Assembly: GCF_000955805.1 (NCBI RefSeq)
Contig: NZ_JYOA01000001.1
Span: 5,456 to 47,386, forward strand
DNA: 41,931 nt
From: Pseudomonas sp. 21
GTDB taxonomy: Bacteria > Pseudomonadota > Gammaproteobacteria > Pseudomonadales > Pseudomonadaceae
Reading direction: 5' to 3'
Below are positions 23,932-33,007 of the stretch, piece after piece. How positions within the stretch are numbered: the first letter of the stretch is position 1; every line of letters starts with the position of its first letter. The translations under genes and the position numbers were made by a program. The notes beneath the pieces are model-generated. The model did no database searches, was not told where the DNA came from, and was given only the letters and a program-made list of their open reading frames with translations.

Positions 23932-24825
23932 ATGCCAAGGGAAAACTTCAACGACCTGATCGCCTTCGTCACCGTGGCGCGCGAGGGCAGCTTCACCAAG
24001 GCGGCGGCGCAACTGGGTGTCTCCCAGTCGGCGCTGAGCCACACTATCCGCGCGTTGGAAACCCGCCTGGGCCTGCGCCTGCTCAGCCGCACCACCCGCA
24101 GCGTTTCCCCCACCGAGGCGGGCGAGCGTCTGCTCAATACCCTGGCCCCGCGCTTCGAGGAGATCGAAGCCGAGCTGGCGGCCCTCAGCGATTTCCGCGA
24201 CAAACCGGTCGGCACCCTGCGCATCACCGCCGCCGAACACGCGGCCAGCACCGTGCTCTGGCCAAAGCTGGCGAAGGTGCTGCCCGATTACCCGGACATC
24301 AAGGTCGAAGTGAGCATCGACTATGGCCTGACCGACATCGCCGCCGAACGTTTCGACGCCGGCGTGCGCCTGGGCGACCAGGTGGCCAAGGACATGATCG
24401 CCGTGCGCATCGCCCCGGACCTGCGCATGGCGGTGGTAGCCAGCCCCGCCTACCTCGCACGCAAGGGCCTTCCGCTGGACGTGCCGGCGCTGGCAGGCCA
24501 CGACTGCCTGAACCTGCGCCTGCCGACCTACGGCGGACTGATGGCCTGGGAGTTCGCCAGGGACGGCCACGAAGTGAAGGCACGGGTCGAAGGCCAACTG
24601 ACCTTCAACAGCAGCCCGCACATCCTGCGCGCCGCGCTGGATGGCTTCGGCCTCGCCTACCTGCCCGAGGACATGGTGACCGAGCACGTCGCCGCCGGAC
24701 GCCTGGAGAAGGTGCTCGAAGACTGGTGCCCGACCTTCCCCGGCTACCACCTCTACTACCCGAGCCGGCGGCAGAAATCCCGCGCCTTCTCGGTGCTGGT
24801 GGACGCACTGCGCCACCAGGAATGA
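23932..24825 (+). CDS. LysR-family transcriptional regulator
   Basis: The protein has 297 residues. The winged helix (MPRENFNDLIAFVTVAREGSFTKAAAQLGVSQSALSHTIRALE) is followed by an effector domain with VRLGDQVAKDMIAVRIAPDLRMAVVASPAYL. It belongs to the subgroup often linked to aldo-keto reductase and alcohol dehydrogenase genes in pseudomonads. It follows the MDR gene by 58 bases on the same strand and is convergent with the ADH gene, so its targets may be the ADH-AKR-CMD set, but its position does not prove this. Confidence 0.92.
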   Translation: MPRENFNDLIAFVTVAREGSFTKAAAQLGVSQSALSHTIRALETRLGLRLLSRTTRSVSPTEAGERLLNTLAPRFEEIEAELAALSDFRDKPVGTLRITAAEHAASTVLWPKLAKVLPDYPDIKVEVSIDYGLTDIAAERFDAGVRLGDQVAKDMIAVRIAPDLRMAVVASPAYLARKGLPLDVPALAGHDCLNLRLPTYGGLMAWEFARDGHEVKARVEGQLTFNSSPHILRAALDGFGLAYLPEDMVTEHVAAGRLEKVLEDWCPTFPGYHLYYPSRRQKSRAFSVLVDALRHQE

Positions 24826-24860
24826 ACGCCGGGCGACCGGCGTGCCCCGTCAGGACCGGG

Positions 24861-25904
24861 TCACGACAAGGTGGCCAGGTCGATGACGAAGCGGTAGCGC
24901 ACGTCGGAACGTTCCATGCGCTCGAAGGCATGGTTGATCTCGTCCATGCGGATCATCTCGCACTCCGGCAGGATGTTCTTCTTGCCACAGAAATCCAGCA
25001 TCTCCTGGGTCTCGGCGATACCGCCGATGGGCGAGCCGGCGATACGCCTGCGCCCCAGCAGCAGCGGAATGCTGCTGATGTCGTCGATGGGGCCGACCTG
25101 ACCGACCATCACCAGGGTGCCGTCGATATCCAGCAGCGGCATGTAGGGCTTCAGGTCGTGCCTCACCGGCACGGTATCGATGATCAGGTCGAAGCTGTTG
25201 GCCGCCGCCTTCATCGCTTGCGCATCGGACGACACCAACAGCGCATCGGCGCCCAGTTCCATGGCATCCGCACGCTTGTCTGCCGTGCGGCTGAGCACGG
25301 TGACGGTAGCGCCCAGGCCGACGGCCAGCTTCACCGCCATGTGCCCCAGCCCGCCGAGACCGACCACACCCACGCGGCTGCCCGGCCCGACATTCCAGGT
25401 GCGCAGCGGCGAGTAGGTGGTGATGCCCGCGCACAGCAGCGGCGCGGCCTTGCTCAGGTCCAGGCCGTCCGGCACGCGCAGGACGAACTCCTCGCGCACC
25501 ACCAGTTGCTTCGAGTACCCGCCCTGGGTCGCTTCGCGAGTCAGGCGATCAGCACCGTTGTAGGTCTGGGTATTGCCCTGCCGGCACAGTTGCTCCTCGC
25601 CCTTGCGGCACTGGTCGCACTCCTGGCAGGAGTCCACCATGCAGCCCACCGCCACGGCGTCGCCGACCTTGTAGCGCGTCACCTTCGGTCCGACGGCGGT
25701 GACCCGGCCGACGATTTCGTGGCCCGGCACCATCGGGTAACGGCTGAAGCCCCAGTCATTGCGGGCCTGGTGCAGGTCTGAGTGGCAGACGCCGCAGTAG
25801 AGGACGTCCATCGCCACATCGTTGTCGCGCAGCGAGCGGCGCTCGAAAGTGAAGGGGCCGAGCGGGTCCTGCGGGTTCTGCGCGGCGTATCCAAGGGTCT
25901 TCAT
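24861..25904 (-). CDS. Zinc-dependent NADP alcohol dehydrogenase (CAD/YahK type)
   Basis: The protein has 347 residues. Catalytic zinc ligands are Cys40 (YCGVCHSDLH) and His62-Glu63 (PGHE). The structural zinc lobe is CMVDSCQECDQCRKGEEQLC. The nucleotide-binding motif is GLGGLGHMAVKLA. The GVCHSDLHQARNDWG and NGADRLTREATQGGYS segments match the broad-specificity aldehyde reductases of the cinnamyl-alcohol dehydrogenase family. It interconverts alcohols and aldehydes with NADP(H) in the cytoplasm. It is 20 bases downstream of the aldo-keto reductase gene on the same strand, in a CMD-AKR-ADH operon. Confidence 0.93.
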   Translation of the reverse strand: MKTLGYAAQNPQDPLGPFTFERRSLRDNDVAMDVLYCGVCHSDLHQARNDWGFSRYPMVPGHEIVGRVTAVGPKVTRYKVGDAVAVGCMVDSCQECDQCRKGEEQLCRQGNTQTYNGADRLTREATQGGYSKQLVVREEFVLRVPDGLDLSKAAPLLCAGITTYSPLRTWNVGPGSRVGVVGLGGLGHMAVKLAVGLGATVTVLSRTADKRADAMELGADALLVSSDAQAMKAAANSFDLIIDTVPVRHDLKPYMPLLDIDGTLVMVGQVGPIDDISSIPLLLGRRRIAGSPIGGIAETQEMLDFCGKKNILPECEMIRMDEINHAFERMERSDVRYRFVIDLATLS

Positions 25905-25924
25905 CGATAGTGCTCCTTGAGGTG

Positions 25925-26932
25925 TCAGCGGCGGGCCGGGCGGCCTTCGACGGGATAGGCGGGATCGCTGTAGCCGGGGGTGGAGGCATGGCCGGGCGGC
26001 ACCAGGCTGTCCACCAGGGCTTCGTCCTCGGCGGTCAGCTTGAGGTCCAGCGCCGGCAGGTAGCCGTCCCAGTGCTCTTCGGTACGCGGACCGGCAATCA
26101 GCGAGCTGACCAGCGGATTGTTCAGCACCCAGGCCAGGGCGAAGGCGGCCGGCGTGGTGCCACGGGCGGCGGCATGCTCAGCAATGCGCTGGGCAATCTG
26201 CAGGGATTCGGGGCGCCATTCGGTCTGCTGGATGCGCTTGTCGCCACGACCGACGCGGGAGTCCGCCGGCGGCTCGGCGCCGGGCCGGTACTTGCCGGTG
26301 AGCACGCCGCGGGCCAGCGGGCTGTAGGGCACCACGCCGATGCCGTAGTGGCCGGCGACGGGCAGTTGCTCGACCTCGGCGGTGCGGTCCACCAGGTTGT
26401 ACAGCGGCTCGCTGCAGACGGGCCGGTCCATGCCCAGCTGGTCGGCCAGGCGCACCACCTCGGCGATGCGCCAGCCACGGAAGTTGGACAGGCCGTAGTA
26501 GCGCACCTTGCCCTGGCGGATCAGCTCGCCCACCGCGCGCAGGCCCTCTTCCAGCGGCGCATCGACGTCGGTGCGGTGGAAGTAGAGGATGTCCAGGTAG
26601 TCGGTGCCCAGCCGGCGCAGGCTGTCCTCCACCGACTGATAGATCCACTTGCGCGACTGACCGCGATTGTTCGGGCCATCGCCCAGGGCATTGCCGAACT
26701 TGCTGGCGATTACCCAGTCGTCCCGGCGGGCGGCCACCGCACGGCCGACCACCTCTTCGGAGCGGCCCTTGTGGTAGACGTCGGCGGTGTCGATGAAGTT
26801 GACGCCCTGTTCGAAAGCCTTGTCGATGATGCGGCGCGAGGTCGGCTCGTCGGTCTCGCCGCCGAACATCATCGCGCCCAGGCACAGGGGCGACACTTTC
26901 AGGGCGCTGCGGCCCAGGTAACGGTATTCCAT
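25925..26932 (-). CDS. Aldo/keto reductase
   Basis: The protein has 335 residues, a TIM-barrel AKR. The catalytic tetrad is Asp48 and Tyr53 (FIDTADVY), Lys78 (IASKFG) and His119 (YFHRTDVD). The NADPH-binding C-terminal part includes SSLIAGPRTEEHW. It reduces aldehydes or ketones with NADPH. The start at 26932 has GAGGAG upstream, while the longer frame to 26953 overlaps the CMD gene. It stands between the CMD and ADH genes, with gaps of 10 and 20 bases. The three products probably act on the same class of carbonyl compound or serve as a stress response. Confidence 0.93.
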   Translation of the reverse strand: MEYRYLGRSALKVSPLCLGAMMFGGETDEPTSRRIIDKAFEQGVNFIDTADVYHKGRSEEVVGRAVAARRDDWVIASKFGNALGDGPNNRGQSRKWIYQSVEDSLRRLGTDYLDILYFHRTDVDAPLEEGLRAVGELIRQGKVRYYGLSNFRGWRIAEVVRLADQLGMDRPVCSEPLYNLVDRTAEVEQLPVAGHYGIGVVPYSPLARGVLTGKYRPGAEPPADSRVGRGDKRIQQTEWRPESLQIAQRIAEHAAARGTTPAAFALAWVLNNPLVSSLIAGPRTEEHWDGYLPALDLKLTAEDEALVDSLVPPGHASTPGYSDPAYPVEGRPARR

Positions 26933-26942
26933 GAAATGCTCC

Positions 26943-27272
26943 TCAGGCGGCATCGCGCTCGGCGAACACGCGGCGGGCGACGCCCAGTGCGGTGGAGGCC
27001 GTGGGCCAGCCGGAATAGAAAGCCAGGTGGGTGATGGCCTCGATCAGTTCCTCGCGGGTCAGGCCGTTGTCCAGCGCCTTGCCGAGGTGGAAGTGAAGCT
27101 CGTTGGCCTGGTAGCGCGCCACCAGGCTGGAAACGGTGACCAGGCTGCGGTCGCGCGGCGAGAGGCCGGGGCGTTGCCAGACATCGCCGAACAGTACCTG
27201 GTCGGTGTAGTCGGCCAGCGCCGGGGCGATGTCGCCGAAAGCCTTGTGGGCGGTGGAAGCTGGTTCGCTCAT
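26943..27272 (-). CDS. Carboxymuconolactone decarboxylase (CMD) family protein
   Basis: The protein has 109 residues, with the CMD-fold core WQRPGLSPRDRSLVTVSSLVARYQANELHFHLGKALDNGLTREELIEAITHLAFYSGWP. The CxxC of AhpD-type peroxidase partners is missing, so it is more like the PcaC-type or YurZ-type branch. The start at 27272 has GGAG seven bases upstream. It is the first gene of the CMD-AKR-ADH operon. CMD proteins near AKRs are common, and their reaction is usually unknown. Confidence 0.9.
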   Translation of the reverse strand: MSEPASTAHKAFGDIAPALADYTDQVLFGDVWQRPGLSPRDRSLVTVSSLVARYQANELHFHLGKALDNGLTREELIEAITHLAFYSGWPTASTALGVARRVFAERDAA

Positions 27273-27391
27273 GGGGTTCTCCACTTCGCTGTTCGATAGG
27301 CGGACCATGCTAGGTCGCCGCGCGCTATCGATTAAGAGGGGAAACGCGTTTGGACCTATGAAGGACTCTCATGAATCGCCCAGCATGATCC

Positions 27392-27406
27392 ATGAGCCAC
27401 ACTCAT
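27392..27406. promoter_or_regulatory. Possible operator in the CMD/AKR divergent region
   Basis: ATGAG-CCACA-CTCAT is a 5-base dyad with a 5-base centre, in the 258-base region between the divergent CMD (27272) and AKR (27531) genes. Further CATGA copies lie at 27370-27390. The size and form suit a LysR site, but five-base arms are weak evidence. Nothing else with gene character is seen between 27273 and 27530. Confidence 0.3.
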
Positions 27407-27509
27407 AGGCGAATGCGCTTCCAGCCGTCTAATCACGCTGAAAGTCCTTGAGTAAAGTCCATTCCAGACGTTTCGCCGGGCAATTCTGCCCTTCCCGCTT
27501 CAGGACTGA

Positions 27510-28514
<1,005 letters not shown>

Positions 28515-28524
28515 GGCAAGGAAA

Positions 28525-28548
28525 GCCCGGTGCCGGGTGGCACCGGGC
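28525..28548. terminator. Hairpin terminator between AKR and nitrilase genes
   Basis: GCCCGGTGCC-GGGT-GGCACCGGGC, a 10-pair perfect stem. On the minus strand it is followed by TTTCCTT, so it best ends the nitrilase transcript, whose stop is 9 bases away. It probably also blocks readthrough from the convergent AKR gene. Confidence 0.8.
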
Positions 28549-28556
28549 ATTGGCGG

Positions 28557-29486
28557 TCAACCCTGGAAAGTGACCGGGCGCAACGGCGCGGTATTCACCT
28601 TCAGCTCGAACACGTCCGGTCGGGCGTAGTGGCCGCACACGTCGAAATCGAGGTTGCCCTGGTTGAGCTGGCCCATGTCGAGGTCGGCATAGAGCTCGGT
28701 CTCGCAGTCGAATACCGGCCCGGCCAGCACCTCGCCCAGCGGGCTGACGATCATGCTGCCGCCGCGCATCACGTAGTCGTCGTCCTTGAAGTCCAGGCCG
28801 AACGCCTCGCGGTGCTGCTGCGGATACTCGCCCAGGCGAATGGCCTGGCACGCGGAGAGCACGAACACTCGCCCCTCCAGCGCAATGTGCTGCATGGAGC
28901 TGGCCCAGGACGGCCGATCATCGGCGGTCGGTGCGCAATACAGTTCCACGCCCTGGGCGTACATGGCCTGGCGCAGCGCCGGCATGTAGTTCTCCCAGCA
29001 GATGACGCTGCCCAGTACACCGATCTCGCTGTTCACCGGCTCGATCGTCGAACCGTCGCCGAAGCCCCACACCAGCCGTTCCTGGCCCGTGGGCATGAGC
29101 TTGCGGTGGTAGCCGGCGATCCCGCGCCCCGGCACCAGGGTGACAGCGGTGCAATACAGGGTGCGGCCGAAGCGTTCGATGATGCCGACCACGGTGATCA
29201 CGCCGGTCTGTTCGACGAACTCGGCCAGCGCCGCCAGCTCGGGACCGTCCAGCGCCACGGCGCCTTCCACGTAGCGCTGGTACAACTCGCGCCCGGCGCC
29301 GCTGCGGTTGCCGATCACGCTGCCGAAGCTGGCGCCTTTGGGATAGCCGCCGATGTACGCCTCGGGGAAGACCGCCAGCCTGGCGCCCTGCTCCGCCACG
29401 CGGCGCAGGATGCCGCCGGCCTTCTCGACGCTGGCCATCGGCTCGTAGGGAACGGCGGCGGCCTGGATGATTGCTACACGGGTCAT
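28557..29486 (-). CDS. Nitrilase (carbon-nitrogen hydrolase)
   Basis: The protein has 309 residues. The catalytic triad is Glu42 (VFPEAYIGGYPKG), Lys129 (HRKLMPT) and Cys163 (VICWENYMP). RKLMPTGQERLVWGFGDGS and CWENYMP place it in the true nitrilase branch rather than among amidases or omega-amidases. It converts a nitrile to the carboxylic acid and ammonia in the cytoplasm. AGGAG sets the start at 29486; the frame further upstream lies inside the transporter gene. The adjoining MHS transporter on the same strand (29 bases upstream) and the divergent LysR gene suggest one nitrile-use unit. The substrate is unknown. Confidence 0.93.
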   Translation of the reverse strand: MTRVAIIQAAAVPYEPMASVEKAGGILRRVAEQGARLAVFPEAYIGGYPKGASFGSVIGNRSGAGRELYQRYVEGAVALDGPELAALAEFVEQTGVITVVGIIERFGRTLYCTAVTLVPGRGIAGYHRKLMPTGQERLVWGFGDGSTIEPVNSEIGVLGSVICWENYMPALRQAMYAQGVELYCAPTADDRPSWASSMQHIALEGRVFVLSACQAIRLGEYPQQHREAFGLDFKDDDYVMRGGSMIVSPLGEVLAGPVFDCETELYADLDMGQLNQGNLDFDVCGHYARPDVFELKVNTAPLRPVTFQG

Positions 29487-29515
29487 GGGAACTCCTGACT
29501 GCTGGTGAAAAGGGA

Positions 29516-30850
29516 CTAGAAGCGGCTGATGTCGTTGTCGCGGGTTTCCGGCAGGGTCTTCCACAGCACCACCAGGCACACCAGGGAAACCACCGCGAGA
29601 TAGGCCGCCGGCAGGTTCGCGTCGCCGGTCTGGCGGATCAGCGCGGCGGCGATGAAGGGGCCGGGGCCGGCGAGGATGGCCAGCGCCAGGTTGTGGCCGA
29701 GCGCCGCGCCGGTGGAGCGGATCGAAGCCGGGAAGACTTCCACCAGCAGCACCACGTCCATCACCGCGGTGATCGCCACCAGCACGCCCATCACCGTCAG
29801 GCCGACGAGGATCGCCAGCGGGTTGCCGGTGTTGAGCAGCAGGAAGATCGGATAGGCGAGAACCGTCAGCGCGGCAGCCGCGCCGAGCAGCAGCTTGCGT
29901 CGGCCGATGCTGTCGCTGAGGCGGCCGATCAGCGGGTTGACGATCACGTAGACCACCAGCGCGATGCTGCACAGCCACAGCGCACTGCTGCGCGGCAGGC
30001 CGACGGTGCTGACCAGGTGGTTGTTGGCGTAGGTGATGAAGTAGTACAGCGAGACGCCGAACAGCGCGGAGAAGGCGAAGGTAGTGACGAAGGCGCGGCG
30101 GCGCACGGCCTTGCTCGGTGCATGGACCTGATGCGAATCACGCTGGCGCACCATCTCTTCGTAGACCGGCGTATCGCCCAGCTTGCGGCGGATGAACACG
30201 GCGATGCCGGTCATCACGATGGACGCCACGAACGGCAGGCGCCAACCCCAGGCGGCCAGTTGCGCATCGTCCAGCGCCGAGGAAATGCTCGCGGCGGTGA
30301 AGGTGCCGAACAGGAAGGCCAGCCCGGCGGTGCCGGTGATCACGCTGGCGGCGGTGGCGCGGCGGTTCGACGGCGCGCTCTCGACGATGTAGATGCCGGC
30401 GCTGGACCACTCGCCGCCGACCATCATGCCCTGGATGAAGCGCATGGCGATCAGCAGGATCGGCGCGGCGATGCCGATTGCCTCATAGGAGGGCAACAGG
30501 CCGATGATGGTGGTGCACACGCCCATGCCGAACACCGTGATGATCAGCACTGCGCGGCGGCCGAAACGGTCGCCGACCGGACCGAGGATCAGTGCGCCGA
30601 AAGGCCGCGAGAGGAAGCCGACGGCGAACACCGCCAGCGACGACAGCAGCGACACGCCCGGCGCGCTGGAGGGGAAGAACAGCATGCCGATCACCGCGGC
30701 GAAGTAACCGTAGATGGCGAAGTCGAACCACTCCATGAAGTTGCCGATGCCGACCGCCATGGCCCGCTTGCGGATGTCCGACTGCCCACCCCTGGTATGG
30801 ATACTGCTAGCACCCAAGCTTTGCGAAATCGCGTCCACAGGATTCTCCAT
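29516..30850 (-). CDS. MFS transporter, metabolite:H+ symporter (MHS) type
   Basis: The protein has 444 residues and about 12 membrane helices. The opening KRAMAVGIGNFMEWFDFAIYGYFA and GDRFGRRAVLIITV are signatures of the MHS group (ProP, KgtP, ShiA), which carry carboxylates, betaines or related solutes with protons. It precedes the nitrilase gene on the same strand and probably imports its substrate or a related acid. The ATG at 30850 has AAGGG directly against it. A GTG at 30838 with GGAG 6 bases upstream is a credible alternative start and would remove only four residues. Confidence 0.9.
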   Translation of the reverse strand: MENPVDAISQSLGASSIHTRGGQSDIRKRAMAVGIGNFMEWFDFAIYGYFAAVIGMLFFPSSAPGVSLLSSLAVFAVGFLSRPFGALILGPVGDRFGRRAVLIITVFGMGVCTTIIGLLPSYEAIGIAAPILLIAMRFIQGMMVGGEWSSAGIYIVESAPSNRRATAASVITGTAGLAFLFGTFTAASISSALDDAQLAAWGWRLPFVASIVMTGIAVFIRRKLGDTPVYEEMVRQRDSHQVHAPSKAVRRRAFVTTFAFSALFGVSLYYFITYANNHLVSTVGLPRSSALWLCSIALVVYVIVNPLIGRLSDSIGRRKLLLGAAAALTVLAYPIFLLLNTGNPLAILVGLTVMGVLVAITAVMDVVLLVEVFPASIRSTGAALGHNLALAILAGPGPFIAAALIRQTGDANLPAAYLAVVSLVCLVVLWKTLPETRDNDISRF

Positions 30851-30918
30851 CCCTTGTTATGGTTGTGTGGACGCCAGACTAGGAAGCCCCACGACCGCAG
30901 GGCAAACGATTAGGAAAT

Positions 30919-31845
30919 ATGAGCCGGATTAACGTACGTAATATCTCGCGGATCGACCTGAACCTGCTGCTCACCTTCCACTGCCTGATGACCGAGCGCA
31001 GTGCCACCCGCGCCTCAGCGGTGCTGCACGTGACCCAGGGCGCGGTGAGCGCGGCGCTGCGCAGGTTGCGCGAACAATTCGCTGACGAACTGTTCATCCG
31101 TACCGCTTCGGGCATGCAGCCCACGCGCAAGGCCATGGAGCTGGCGCCGAAGATCGCCGAGGCGCTCACATCGATCTCCGGCGTACTGGGCAGCGAGCCG
31201 CAATTCTCCGCCCACGACTCCAGCTACGTGTTCAACATCGGCCTCTCCGACGACATCGAGGCGTACCTCGCGCCACGCATCGTCAACACCGCTGCGGCCG
31301 AAGGACTGGGCGTGAGCTTCGCCTTCCACCAGAGCAACAGCTCGCTGTGGAAACAGTCCCTGCAGGACCCGGACATGGACCTGGTGATCTGCAGCGAGCC
31401 CAAGGACTTCGGCACCAGTTACTCGTCCCAAGTGCTGTTCTCCTCGTCCTACTCCTGCCTGTTCCGCCCGCGCGGCCGTGCGGCGAACCAGCCCATCGCG
31501 CTGGAGGAGTATTTCGCCGCGAACCATGTGCGGGTGTCCTACGACGGCCGGCGCGGCTTCATCGACGACATGTTCGAGGCCGCCGGCTACGCGCGGCGCG
31601 TCACCGCCTCCTTCACCCACTTCAGCGGCGCGCTGACGACGCTGATGAGCAGCGAAGTGATCGCCACCATCCCGACCTTCGCCGCCGAGAGCTACGCGGC
31701 GATGACCGACCTGAGCGTCAGCCCGGTGCCGTTCCCGGTGCCATCCTTCCGCTGCTTCATGGTCTGGGACATCGCCCGCCACAACAAGCCGCACCACGAG
31801 TGGCTGCGGCAGTTCATTGGCGAACTGGGGCAGAAGCTCGGCTGA
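30919..31845 (+). CDS. LysR-family regulator of the nitrilase-transporter unit
   Basis: The protein has 308 residues. The winged helix is ISRIDLNLLLTFHCLMTERSATRASAVLHVTQGAVSAALRRLRE, in the NodD/LeuO-like style with the DLNLL opening, followed by the effector domain (VFNIGLSDDIEAYLAPRIV). It is divergent from the transporter-nitrilase genes with only 68 bases between starts, the usual LysR arrangement, so it probably controls them. The 68-base gap has no obvious strong dyad. The gene is followed by a REP pair. Confidence 0.92.
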   Translation: MSRINVRNISRIDLNLLLTFHCLMTERSATRASAVLHVTQGAVSAALRRLREQFADELFIRTASGMQPTRKAMELAPKIAEALTSISGVLGSEPQFSAHDSSYVFNIGLSDDIEAYLAPRIVNTAAAEGLGVSFAFHQSNSSLWKQSLQDPDMDLVICSEPKDFGTSYSSQVLFSSSYSCLFRPRGRAANQPIALEEYFAANHVRVSYDGRRGFIDDMFEAAGYARRVTASFTHFSGALTTLMSSEVIATIPTFAAESYAAMTDLSVSPVPFPVPSFRCFMVWDIARHNKPHHEWLRQFIGELGQKLG

Positions 31846-31861
31846 CGGGGCCTTCCGCTCT

Positions 31862-31940
31862 TGTAGGAGCGAGCTTGCTCGCGAACCACTTGACGCCCGA
31901 GTCGTCGGGAAAACTGTTCGCGAGCAAGCTCGCTCCTACA
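31862..31940. repeat. REP inverted pair between convergent genes
   Basis: The reverse arm (TGTAGGAGCGAGCTTGCTCG and CGAA, 31862-31885) and the exactly complementary forward arm (31917-31940) are 31 bases apart. The two arms can pair over 24 bases. The pair lies between the LysR gene and the small minus-strand gene and overlaps the stop codon of the latter. Confidence 0.9.
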
Positions 31941-32175
31941 GTTTGTCCAGCGCAAGGGGGCGATACAGCGGCTCGCTACTCAGCACCTTGATGCCTTCGG
32001 GAGAACTCTCCAACAGGCGACGCTCGCTCTCGGTCACCAGCAGTTCCAGGCCATAACCCAGCTCGCCCAGACAACAGGCAATGCTGCTCACGGCCTCCTT
32101 CGCCCAGGGCAGGTCGGAATCGAAATGGCCGAGCAACTGGCCGTGGCGCTGGATGATCAGGCGGTACTTCGGCAT
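31936..32175 (-). CDS. 79-residue conserved-looking protein, function unknown
   Basis: It begins MPKYRLIIQRHGQLLGHFDSD, then LPWAKEAVSSIACCLGELGYGLELLVTESERRLLESSPEGIKVLSS. The pattern (beta strand, helix, beta strand) suggests a small alpha-beta fold without signal peptide. The similar look of coding bias and a GAGAG site near the ATG support a real gene. The TAG stop (31936-31938) is inside the TGTAGGAGCG end of the REP, so the last residues (ALDKL) lie against the repeat. No function is recognised. Confidence 0.7.
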   Translation of the reverse strand: MPKYRLIIQRHGQLLGHFDSDLPWAKEAVSSIACCLGELGYGLELLVTESERRLLESSPEGIKVLSSEPLYRPLALDKL

Positions 32176-32307
32176 GGCGAACTCTCGCGAAAATCGAACG
32201 GGGATTGATTTGGTATCGAATCGAAACCTTGACAGAGCCTACCGTCCTGGCGGATTTTGTCCAGGTAGTTTTTGGTCGATACCATTTCCGAACCCGAGAA
32301 TCCCGTC

Positions 32308-33006
32308 ATGAGCCTGCCCGCCGTTTCCCTCGACGCCCTCCTCACCGGCCGCGCCGTGCCCTTCACCCGCCCCGGTTCGCGCAGCGCCATCGCCAAGCAA
32401 CCGCGCAAGGACAATCTGAGGGTTAGCGTGCTGGGACTGGAGAGCGACGAGCAAGGCGACCTGCGCGTCCACGGCGGCATCGAAAAAGCCATCCACCACT
32501 ACCCTCGCGAGCACTATGCGGACTGGTCCGCCGAACTGGGTGAACACCCGCTGCTGGGCCAGCCCGGCGCCTTCGGCGAGAACTTCAGCACCACCGGCTG
32601 GACCGAAGCGGACCTCTGCCTGGGCGACCGCATCCGCGCCGGCACGGCACTGCTGGAGGTGTCGCAGGGGCGCATGCCCTGCTGGAAGCTCAACGACCGC
32701 TTCGACGTGGCGCAGATGGCCCTACGGGTCCAGGAATCGGGGCGCACCGGCTGGTATTACCGGGTGCTGGAGGAAGGCTCGGTGGCCGCCGGAGCGACAC
32801 TCGAACTGGTCGAGCGGCCCTATGCCGAATGGTCGCTGGAACGGCTCTCTGCCGTGCTGTTCGACAAGCGTGTGAACGCCGATGTGCTGCGCGAATGCCT
32901 GCAACTGCCGTTGCCGCCGAACTGGCGCCGCACCCTGTCGCGGCGCCTGGAAAACGGCGCGGTTGAAGACTGGGCGCCGCGCCTGGAAGGCACGCCGAAG
33001 GCCTGA
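32308..33006 (+). CDS. MOSC-domain protein, YiiM-like
   Basis: The protein has 232 residues. The MOSC features are RVHGGIEKAIHHYPREHYADW, GAFGENFSTTGWTEADLCLGDRIR and the conserved Cys125 in SQGRMPCWKLNDRF. A C-terminal 3-alpha extension follows (SLERLSAVLFDKR), as in YiiM. YiiM proteins bind molybdenum cofactor and reduce N-hydroxylated bases such as 6-N-hydroxylaminopurine. The start at 32308 begins the family alignment; the upstream TTG frame has no support. It is convergent with the EamA gene, whose stop is one base away, with no terminator space between. Confidence 0.88.
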   Translation: MSLPAVSLDALLTGRAVPFTRPGSRSAIAKQPRKDNLRVSVLGLESDEQGDLRVHGGIEKAIHHYPREHYADWSAELGEHPLLGQPGAFGENFSTTGWTEADLCLGDRIRAGTALLEVSQGRMPCWKLNDRFDVAQMALRVQESGRTGWYYRVLEEGSVAAGATLELVERPYAEWSLERLSAVLFDKRVNADVLRECLQLPLPPNWRRTLSRRLENGAVEDWAPRLEGTPKA

Positions 33007-33007
33007 C

